Shown: in pieces, positions 32,912 to 38,749 of the stretch
How the letters are laid out: every line of letters begins with the position of its first letter
Position numbering within the stretch: the first letter of the stretch is position 1
Source: Alphaproteobacteria bacterium
Lineage (GTDB): Bacteria > Pseudomonadota > Alphaproteobacteria > Micropepsales > Micropepsaceae
Assembly: GCA_023259375.1 (NCBI GenBank)
Contig: JAHFQC010000045.1
Coordinates: forward strand, 1-38,749
Reading direction: 5' to 3'
Length of the DNA stretch: 38,749 bases
Notes under the pieces: generated by a model
What the model was told of the DNA's origin: nothing
Database searches by the model: none
The model's input: only the letters and a program-made list of their open reading frames with translations
Made by a program: the position numbers and the translations under genes

Positions 32912-33014
32912 CTGACGTCATCCCATGCATGAGAAGGCGACGAGCATCCCCCGTCCGCCAACATTGGGCCGGTTTCTCTCATTCGCCGGCCGTCTGCAAG
33001 CCGGTTTTCGGCGC

Positions 33015-34304
33015 TTAGCCTCCGATACCCACGATCGACGCCGGGATGGCCCCGACGATCGCAGCCGAAAGGCAGGTGGCGAAGAAGCCCGCCAGCATCG
33101 CCTTGCCGACCATGTGGATGATCTCGTCGCGGCGCTCGGGCAGCAACACCGAGAACCCGGCGAGATTGATGCCGACCGAGGCCACGTTGGCGAAACCGCA
33201 CAAGGCATAGGTCATGATGATACGGGTGCGCTCGGTCAATTCCGCGGCCGGGATGGCGCCCAGTTTGATGAACGCGGTGAACTCCGTCAGCATCATCTTG
33301 GTGCCGAGAAGCTGTCCGGCCGGCAGGATTTCACTCGGCTGGATGCCGAGGCACCAGGCGATCGGCGCGAAGACATAGCCGAGAACGCGCTCGACGCTGA
33401 TCGGAGCGCCGCCGACCGCCGGCATAGCCGCGAGCATCGCGTTGACCAAAGCGACCAGGGCAACGAACACGATCAGGCAGGCGGCGACATTGACCGCGAT
33501 CTGCATGCCGTCGCTGATGCCCTTCATGATGGCATCCATCGAGCTCGAGTAGGTGCGCTCGTTGAGCGAGACCGTTTCCTTTTCCGCTTCCGCCTTGGGA
33601 TCGCGCGGGACCAGAATGCGTGCCAACAGAATGCCGGCCGGCGCCGAGATGATCGAGGCCGTCAAAACATGCGCCGCCGCACCGGGCAGCACGCCCGACA
33701 GGATCGTCACATAGGCGACCATGGTCGAGCCCGACACGCAGGCCATGCCCACCGTGAGAAGCAGGAACAGTTCGGACCGCGTCAGGCGGTTCAAATAGGC
33801 GCGGATGACGATCGGGCCTTCGACCTGGCCCATGAAGATGGTCGCCGCTGCGGCCAGTGCCGTCGGTCCCCTGAGACCCATGGTGCGCGAGAAGATGAAG
33901 CCGAACGCCTTGGTGATCCACTTGAGGATCCCCCAATGCCACAGCAAGGCCGCCAGGGTGCACACCAGCAAAATCACCGGCAGGACGCGGAAGCCGAACA
34001 CGAACAAGGCGCTGGCATTGGTCATCGGATACGGCTGGGGGCCCGACCCGCTCAGGAAGCCGAACACGAAGGCAACGCCGGTCTGGGACGACTTGGCGAG
34101 GCCGTCGAACACGCCCCCGAAACTGGTGAGACCGGCCCGGATGGCGGGAACGCCGAACAGCGCCAGCACGAGCGCGATCTGCACGCCGACGGCGCCGATC
34201 ACCAGGAGAAAGGGAAAGCGGCGGCGGTTCTCGGAGAACAGCCAGCAGAGCAGGATTATGAGGACAACACCGGCGAGACTTTGCAGATTGAGCGCACTCA
34301 CCAT
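33015..34304 (-). CDS. nupC: NupC/CNT-family nucleoside transporter
   Basis: 429 aa, about ten transmembrane helices. Typical CNT blocks are the GxGPQPYPMTNASALFVFGFRVLP segment region (about 87-108), TIFMGQVEGPIVIRAYLN (about 155-172, nucleoside-binding) and GTKMMLTEFTAFIKLG (about 336-351), and the C-terminal YALCGFANVASVGI. It imports nucleosides coupled to protons or sodium through the inner membrane. The ATG at 34304 follows a GGGGAG ribosome site. No nucleoside hydrolase or phosphorylase gene is beside it. Confidence 0.93.
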   Translation of the reverse strand: MVSALNLQSLAGVVLIILLCWLFSENRRRFPFLLVIGAVGVQIALVLALFGVPAIRAGLTSFGGVFDGLAKSSQTGVAFVFGFLSGSGPQPYPMTNASALFVFGFRVLPVILLVCTLAALLWHWGILKWITKAFGFIFSRTMGLRGPTALAAAATIFMGQVEGPIVIRAYLNRLTRSELFLLLTVGMACVSGSTMVAYVTILSGVLPGAAAHVLTASIISAPAGILLARILVPRDPKAEAEKETVSLNERTYSSSMDAIMKGISDGMQIAVNVAACLIVFVALVALVNAMLAAMPAVGGAPISVERVLGYVFAPIAWCLGIQPSEILPAGQLLGTKMMLTEFTAFIKLGAIPAAELTERTRIIMTYALCGFANVASVGINLAGFSVLLPERRDEIIHMVGKAMLAGFFATCLSAAIVGAIPASIVGIGG

Positions 34305-34480
34305 GCCCGGAACTCCCCGTTGGCTGTGTCAGAAATGTGGCTCCAGACACCTGCGAAACGGTCCGCCGTCAATCGCTTTGATGACGCGGCAACTGGTTAC
34401 CCACCGTCGATGCAGCCGCCATCGCTGGGGAAAGCACGAAGCTTTCCACCTGGAGCCGTTTGGCGTTCTTTCCTAAGAAG

Positions 34481-34525
34481 TGGTGGGTGATGCAGGACTC
34501 GAACCTGCGACCCGCTGATTAAGAG
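34481..34525 (-). tRNA. 3' part of tRNA-Lys(CTT), probable attachment-site remnant
   Basis: Read on the minus strand the sequence runs from a lysine anticodon loop (CTCTTAA, anticodon CTT at 34521-34523) through TCAGC, the variable region GGGTC, a perfect T-arm (GCAGG-TTCGAGT-CCTGC), the acceptor strand ATCACCC and an encoded CCA (34481-34483). The 5' half is missing: the expected anticodon-stem partner is not found after 34525. Tyrosine recombinases often integrate in exactly this anticodon-loop-to-3'-end segment, and a broken integrase gene begins within five bases. It is not a functional tRNA by itself. Confidence 0.85.
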
Positions 34526-34529
34526 CCTC

Positions 34530-34874
34530 GATTACACGTTTGCCGGGCGGCGACGCATTTTCACCATCGGCAGATTTCCGGAATGGCAGATCGCGGCTGC
34601 AAGGGAACAGGCGCGGAAGCTGAAAGCACAAATTCGCTATGATGAGGTCGATCCCGCGGACGAGCTGAAATCGGCGAGGGACGCGCCGACCGTTGCAGAT
34701 ATCTGCAAGAGGTTCCGAAAGGAGCATCTGCCAAAGCTCCGGGCCTCGACCCGTGGTGACTACGAGCGGATGATTGAAAAGGACATCATTCCTGAGCTCG
34801 GCAGCCGCAAGGTGGCGGAACGGTATCCAAAAGATTTCCGCAGATCGGGCAAGCCATCGCCGAGTTCGGGCTGA
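34530..34874 (+). pseudogene. truncated phage-type tyrosine recombinase (integrase)
   Basis: The frame starting at the tRNA fragment encodes DYTFAGRRRIFTIGRFPEWQ, then AAREQARKLKAQI, the second half of a DUF4102 arm-binding domain, and then APTVADICKRF and STRGDYERMIEKDIIPELGS, the SAM-like core-binding domain. It then leaves the family after KVAE (about 34821) and stops at 34872-34874. The first 30 or so residues, and the whole catalytic domain with its Arg-His-Arg-Tyr residues, are absent, so it is inactive. Together with the adjoining tRNA-Lys 3' segment it marks a lost integrative element (phage or genomic island). No start codon belongs to it. Confidence 0.85.
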
Positions 34875-34963
34875 AGCGCGGCATTGTGGTGATGATCGCG
34901 TTCCTGGCCGTTTACGGCAACGACAGCCTGGCGCCGGAAGTTCGGCAATTGGTGCAGGTCTAA
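34823..34963 (+). pseudogene. C-terminal remnant of an unidentified gene
   Basis: About where the integrase homology ends, a different frame becomes plausible coding sequence: RFPQIGQAIAEFGLKRG, then IVVMIAFLAVYGND, ending at TAA 34961-34963. It has no start of its own and abuts the integrase remnant, so it looks like the surviving tail of another gene joined by deletion. I cannot name it. The stop overlaps the convergent stop of the cysteine-peptidase gene. Confidence 0.4.
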
Positions 34964-35631
34964 CGTCCGATATTCGCGGCGACCAGCGCGCGCCCGTCGC
35001 TCACCGACGCCCACTGCCGTTCGTCCGCCGATTGGCGGGCGATCCAGACATAGCCGGTGGCATTCCACGGCAGCACCGCGGGACTGAGATTGTCGAGCAC
35101 GTAGTCGCCGCGATCCGTCGCGACGGTCAGCACGGCATGCGCCTCGCCGTCCGGCAATTGCGCCATGCCAATCCGCAACGCCTGCGACGGCAGCCCCATT
35201 TCGATGAGGGATTTGCGCTTGCCCAGGGCGTAGTCCTCGCAATCGCCGTAACCGTCGGTCGGAACGGTCCAGTAATCGACGCGGCCATAATGAGCGGCAT
35301 CTTCCATCGGCTTGATCGCGGCGTTCCACGTCGTGTTGACGTCCCACAACGCCTGCCACAGTTTGTTGTCGAGACTGATAATATCGCCGCCGGCGCTCCG
35401 GCGGCACAGATCGGGATTGCGATTGCAGAAGGCGACGAAGCCGGACGGGGCTTCGGTCAGCGCGCCTTGCGGGATCGGCGAACTGACCGCCACGGCCTCA
35501 CGCGAAGCCAGAACGCCGTGCGAGGCGAAAAACCCCGGCTGTATGCTGCCAGCCGCCAGATCGGCGCTTTGGCAGCCCGCCAATCCCAACGCGGCCAACA
35601 AAACGCCCGCCCATTGCTTTCCGCCACCCAT
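34960..35631 (-). CDS. BTLCP transglutaminase-like cysteine peptidase, lipoprotein
   Basis: 223 aa. A short signal peptide ends in the lipobox LAGC (Cys20), so the protein should be lipid-anchored in the periplasm. The bacterial transglutaminase-like cysteine proteinase (BTLCP) triad is visible: Cys131 in DGYGDCEDYALGK, His165 in GEAHAVLTV, and Asp180 in YVLDNLS. Family members such as LapG cleave or process surface adhesins; many alphaproteobacterial members have unknown targets. ATG 35631 with a GGGAG site is preferred over a TTG at 35646. A two-partner secretion pair lies just upstream on the same strand (89 bases beyond its start), so its substrate might be that exoprotein, which is inference. 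Confidence 0.87.
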   Translation of the reverse strand: MGGGKQWAGVLLAALGLAGCQSADLAAGSIQPGFFASHGVLASREAVAVSSPIPQGALTEAPSGFVAFCNRNPDLCRRSAGGDIISLDNKLWQALWDVNTTWNAAIKPMEDAAHYGRVDYWTVPTDGYGDCEDYALGKRKSLIEMGLPSQALRIGMAQLPDGEAHAVLTVATDRGDYVLDNLSPAVLPWNATGYVWIARQSADERQWASVSDGRALVAANIGR

Positions 35632-35735
35632 CGCACGCACTCCCAAGTGCGTACGAAGGGTAGGCAGAAGGCTTTTTAGGCGGGCTTAGCCCAAATCGCC
35701 GGAATTGATTCAGATTTGAAGCAATTCCGTCCGGG

Positions 35736-37517
35736 TCAGTACGATGTCGTCACCGAAATGTTCGCCAGGTTCTTGAAGTACGGTGCGCCCGGCACCTTGT
35801 TCAACGCCCAGCCGTAGCTGAATCGTAAGTCGAAGTAACGGCTTACGTCGTAGTTCAGGCCCACGCCGGCGCTCTGCAGAGTGGCGCTCTTCGGCCCGCC
35901 CGTCTGATGGTAAACGTGCGAGAGGAAGCCTGCGTCATAGAAGGCCAGGACCTGTCCGGTATCCTCGACATCGCCGAAGATTTTGCGCAGCGGGCTGTAA
36001 GGCGGGCTGCGGAATTCGACGCGCGCCGTGAAGCCTTGCGAGCCGTTGGCCGCCCGCGGATCGTAGCCGCGCACGCTTTCCGAACCGCCGGCGCCGATCT
36101 GTTCGCTGGGCAGCAATTCAGTGCTCGCGATCTGGCCCTGCAAGCGCACCAGCGAGGACATGTTCCACGGCAGCTTGGTCACGCGGGTGATCTGCAGGTT
36201 GTCGTAGACGTAGTTCGCCTTGGCGCCGTTCACGCCCGAAGCGCGATAGACGGACGTCCGGTTGCCGTCGGAGAAGCCGCCGGGGCTATAGAAAAACTGG
36301 TTTTCGATCGCGGTCTCGCCGTAATCGTCGTCGCGCGTGCCGTCGTAGATCAGCGAGAACTGCTGCACGTTGGTGGCATTGGCGAAAATCGACGTGCCGC
36401 CGAACGCGAGGTTGTTGTCCGAGCGCTTGTAGTCGAAGCCGAACTTGATCTGGTGCGACAGCAGCCCGATCATCGGCAGCGATTTCTCGTAGCGCACGCT
36501 CATCTGCAGGCTCTGGCCGATCTGGTCGAAATAGCTGCCGAGGTTGGGCACCTGCTTGGCGTAATAGCCAAACACGTCGATGGCATCGCCCCACGGCAGC
36601 GCCGCCCAATAATCGGCCGAATGCACCTGCATGCGCGGCGCATCCGAATGCCCGGCGCCGCGGTTGCGCGAACGCCAGAGATCCGGGCTGGTGATGTAGC
36701 GGTAGGAGAACTGCTGATCGAGACCGACGACGTTGCCCCAGTTGAAGCCGACGCTGTACTGGTCACGGCCGGTCACCTGATAGCCGTCGTTGTCGTACAC
36801 GGCGAAGACGCGCAGCGGGAAACGGTCGTTGACGTTGAGATGGACGTCGGTTTCGCCCGGCGCGGCGCCGCTTTCGAGCACCGCATTCACGGTATGGAAC
36901 GGATTGCGGTTCAGGAGATTGAGGTCGTTCTTCAGGGTAGAGAAGTCGATCAGATCGCCCTTGTCGAGCCGGATCTCGCGCCGCAGCACCTCGCTGTTGA
37001 ACCAGTTGGCGCCGGTAACCTTTACCTGGCCGAGACGATACGTATACACGACCGCCTGCACGGTGCCGCCGCTGATGTCCTGCTCGGGGAAGACCACGTC
37101 GACCACCGGGAGCTGATGATCCCGGTACCAGTCGATGATGATCTGCGAGATGCGCGGCAGGTCGTCGGTGTTGAGCGGCTTGCCGAGGAACGCCGCGAGC
37201 TTGCCGCGGATTTCCGAATTGTTGAGCTGCGGCAGGCCCTGCCCCACGACCACGCCGGAATCCTTCACGCCCGTGCGCACGACCAGTTTGGCGTCGCCGA
37301 CGAGATAAAGGCCCTTGAGGTCCTGGAGCAGAAGCTTCTTGGCGACCGCCGGCGTTGCCGGGGTGGCGGGAGTCGCAAGCGTGCCAGGACTGGTCGTCAC
37401 CGGAGCCTTGGGCGTGATCCGTTCAAAGTCCTGTGCCAGAGCCGGAGCCATGCAGGCGATAGCCATCGCCAAAACCGACCCGCAGCACGCTGCCTTTTTA
37501 TCGAAATGCGAAATCAT
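35736..37517 (-). CDS. TpsB (ShlB/FhaC/HecB-family) two-partner secretion transporter
   Basis: 593 aa. A signal peptide (about 1-28), a Pro/Thr/Ala-rich linker, POTRA domains (about 75-235; GKPLNTDDLPRISQIIIDWY, then VKVTGANWFNSEVLRREI), then an outer-membrane beta-barrel. The barrel contains SESVRGYDPRAANG, carrying the conserved VRGY motif of loop 6 in Omp85/TpsB proteins, and ends in an aromatic C-terminal residue (VTTSY), as outer-membrane barrels do. It exports the TpsA protein across the outer membrane. Its ATG overlaps the stop of the upstream TpsA-like gene (ATGA), which pairs the two. Confidence 0.92.
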   Translation of the reverse strand: MISHFDKKAACCGSVLAMAIACMAPALAQDFERITPKAPVTTSPGTLATPATPATPAVAKKLLLQDLKGLYLVGDAKLVVRTGVKDSGVVVGQGLPQLNNSEIRGKLAAFLGKPLNTDDLPRISQIIIDWYRDHQLPVVDVVFPEQDISGGTVQAVVYTYRLGQVKVTGANWFNSEVLRREIRLDKGDLIDFSTLKNDLNLLNRNPFHTVNAVLESGAAPGETDVHLNVNDRFPLRVFAVYDNDGYQVTGRDQYSVGFNWGNVVGLDQQFSYRYITSPDLWRSRNRGAGHSDAPRMQVHSADYWAALPWGDAIDVFGYYAKQVPNLGSYFDQIGQSLQMSVRYEKSLPMIGLLSHQIKFGFDYKRSDNNLAFGGTSIFANATNVQQFSLIYDGTRDDDYGETAIENQFFYSPGGFSDGNRTSVYRASGVNGAKANYVYDNLQITRVTKLPWNMSSLVRLQGQIASTELLPSEQIGAGGSESVRGYDPRAANGSQGFTARVEFRSPPYSPLRKIFGDVEDTGQVLAFYDAGFLSHVYHQTGGPKSATLQSAGVGLNYDVSRYFDLRFSYGWALNKVPGAPYFKNLANISVTTSY

Positions 37518-38749
37518 GGATTACCCACCAACCTATCTTCACCACTAATGGCGTTCGAGTAGTCGCCAACCGCGACCGGCTGGAACGGACTGATCTGTCC
37601 CGGAACGCCGAGCTGGAACAGCAGATACTGAACTCCGCCGCCGATGGCCGCGGTCACTACGTTGCTCGCCCGGTAGGCGCTGACCGGCCCGAACGCCGAA
37701 CTCGTCGTCGTATCGGTGTTGATCGGCTTGTCGGGCTGCACCAGCGTCAGGCGGCCGGCGACGTACTTGATCGTGTAGTTCGCCGCGGTCGCGCCGTACG
37801 GATTGATGCCGTAAGCGAGCGGATTAGTGGCATCGGCCTGCAGTGCGTAAGCCAGACCGTTGACGATTGTGCTGTCCTGGCCATTGACGAAGCCGGAATA
37901 GCCCGCCTGGAACTGCGCATCCGCAAGCGAGCGGGCGGCGATATCTTTGGCGGTGATCATCAAGGTCGCCGGCGTCACCGTCAAGAGATTGCCGACGTAG
38001 GCCAAGGTGTAGTTGCCCGACGCGGCGAGCGAACCCAGCGTGATCGCGTAGGCTCCGACGCTGCTCACGGCGTTCGCCACCGTGGTCAGTCCACCGGTCA
38101 AGGTATCGCCGTTCACCAGCCCGAGGCCGCCGACGATATAGGTCAGGTTCGGATTGGCGTTGCCGTAGATCTTCGACTTGCCGTCGGCCGAGACCGTGAT
38201 ATCGCGGGCCAGAACCGTCAGCGTGCCGGGTGCGAACGCGACGTTGTAGCTGTTCGACGCCACCAAGCTGCCTTGGTCGATGCCGTACGAACCGATGCCG
38301 GTGGTGGCATCAACGCCGGTCGTCAGAGCGCCCGTGAGCGTATCGCCGTTCACCAGTCCGAGGCCGCCGACGGTATAGGTCAGGTCCGGATTGGCATTAC
38401 CGTAGATCTTCGACTTGCCGTCGGCCGAGATCGTGATATCGCGCGCCAGAACCGTCAGCGTGCCAGGATTGAAGGTAACCGTGTAGTTCGACGAAGCCGC
38501 CAGAGTGCCTTGGGTGATCGGATAAAGGCCGATGTTGCTCTGAGGGTCCGCCGTCGTCGCCAAAGCGCCGGTAAGCGTATCGCCGTTCACCAGACCCTGG
38601 CCGCCGACCTTATAGAACAAAGCCCGTGTTGGAATGGGGCCGGAGCCGCCGAGCTTGTAGGTCAGATCCGGATTGGGATCGCCGTAGATCCTTGACAGGT
38701 CATCGGCCGTGATCGTGAGAGCACGCGGCAGAACCGTCAGCGTGCCGGG
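37514..38749 (-). CDS. TpsA-like exoprotein with MBG repeats (C-terminal part, 5' end outside window)
   Basis: The frame is open for 412 codons from the stop at 37514 to the window edge, so the true start lies outside. The visible part consists of repeated MBG-type beta domains: units begin with PGTLTVLARDITISADGKSK, run through an IYGNANPDLTY and LVNGDTLTG core, and end in a SYNV-like strand. A degenerate last unit (about 37735-37975) and a C-terminal tail of about 70 residues follow. Such repeats form the stalk of large secreted hemagglutinin/adhesin proteins. The N-terminal TPS secretion domain is not in the window, but the ATGA overlap with the TpsB gene makes TpsA the natural call. Cargo function (adhesion or aggregation) is inferred. 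Confidence 0.83.
   Translation of the reverse strand, partial: PGTLTVLPRALTITADDLSRIYGDPNPDLTYKLGGSGPIPTRALFYKVGGQGLVNGDTLTGALATTADPQSNIGLYPITQGTLAASSNYTVTFNPGTLTVLARDITISADGKSKIYGNANPDLTYTVGGLGLVNGDTLTGALTTGVDATTGIGSYGIDQGSLVASNSYNVAFAPGTLTVLARDITVSADGKSKIYGNANPNLTYIVGGLGLVNGDTLTGGLTTVANAVSSVGAYAITLGSLAASGNYTLAYVGNLLTVTPATLMITAKDIAARSLADAQFQAGYSGFVNGQDSTIVNGLAYALQADATNPLAYGINPYGATAANYTIKYVAGRLTLVQPDKPINTDTTTSSAFGPVSAYRASNVVTAAIGGGVQYLLFQLGVPGQISPFQPVAVGDYSNAISGEDRLVGNP
37976..38467 (-). repeat. tandem MBG-domain repeats (two full units, a further partial unit to the edge)
   Basis: Unit 2 (38231-38467, 237 bp) and unit 3 (37976-38230, about 255 bp) share long near-identical DNA stretches, for example the block encoding ARDIT(I/V)SADGKSKIYGNANP and GLGLVNGDTLTG. 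A third unit begins at about 38468 and continues to 38749 with more differences. The near-identity at DNA level indicates recent duplication or conversion inside the exoprotein gene. Confidence 0.85.

Noticed and set aside
34429-34447. Perfect 7-bp hairpin GGAAAGC/GCTTTCC between the tRNA fragment and the CNT gene
   Set aside because: It could once have ended the tRNA transcript, but there is no T-run and no functional tRNA now, so it is not listed as a terminator.
32925-34490. Open frame of 521 codons antisense to the CNT transporter
   Set aside because: The His/Arg/Gln-rich product has no domain, and the minus strand holds a full CNT protein.
34473-34727. Minus-strand frame of 84 codons over the tRNA fragment and integrase remnant
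   Set aside because: The integrase signature is on the plus strand, and the end of this frame is merely translated tRNA.
34774-35679. Plus-strand frame of 301 codons across the cysteine-peptidase gene
   Set aside because: Antisense to a complete BTLCP triad with lipobox; its first part only reflects the disrupted element scar.
35907-37562. Open frame of 551 codons antisense to the TpsB gene
   Set aside because: The opposite strand encodes a complete TpsB with signal peptide, POTRA region and VRGY motif.
37976-38749. Possible CRISPR array, because of regularly spaced repeats
   Set aside because: The repeats are about 240-255 bp, in frame, and encode MBG protein domains; there are no short repeats with unique spacers anywhere in the window.

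Overview
This 38.7-kb window is GC-rich and densely packed with genes, and it reads as the chromosome of an alphaproteobacterium. The evidence is the Lrp/ornithine-aminotransferase arrangement, the bacterial sphingolipid enzymes, the BTLCP-type cysteine peptidase, an FNR/FixK-type box, and a dispersed palindrome of a kind I remember from Hyphomicrobiales and relatives. I cannot name the genus.

Left part (1-12.1 kb), mostly housekeeping or accessory metabolism: a PlsC-type acyltransferase; a small unknown gene divergent from a PAS-domain protein across a candidate FNR/FixK box; an alanine-zipper lipoprotein; a small secreted protein; an arginine/ornithine catabolic pair (amidinotransferase-family hydrolase and ornithine aminotransferase) with a divergent Lrp/AsnC regulator; a conserved unknown; a MacA/MacB-like efflux operon; glucokinase; and a small unknown.

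Centre (12.2-30.8 kb), the most interesting part: what looks like a near-complete locus for making, glycosylating and moving a sphingolipid. A GNAT-type bacterial ceramide synthase candidate converges on an operon SDR - polytopic membrane protein - GT39-like glycosyltransferase - serine palmitoyltransferase. Divergent from the SDR lie two GT4 glycosyltransferases and a DUF4833 protein. Next comes a minus-strand operon: FemAB-like acyl/aminoacyltransferase, polysaccharide-deacetylase-like protein, then LptB-, LptF- and LptG-like transporter genes joined by ATGA overlaps. A divergent plus-strand operon carries two more GT4 enzymes, a specialised acyl carrier protein and a beta-ketoacyl-ACP synthase. 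My reading (inference) is that ACP/KAS supplies acyl-ACP, Spt and the SDR make the long-chain base, CerS N-acylates it, the glycosyltransferases and modifying enzymes build a head group, and the LptBFG-like complex extracts the product from the inner membrane. No LptA, LptC or LptD homologue, no CerR-type epimerase and no acyl-ACP synthetase is seen here.

Right part (30.8-38.7 kb): M18 aminopeptidase, a DUF347 membrane protein and a CNT nucleoside transporter. Then comes a scar of a lost integrative element: the 3' part of a tRNA-Lys(CTT) directly abutting a truncated tyrosine-recombinase gene and a second broken frame. After it are a transglutaminase-like cysteine peptidase lipoprotein, a TpsB outer-membrane transporter, and the 3' end of its TpsA partner with tandem MBG repeats, which runs off the window.
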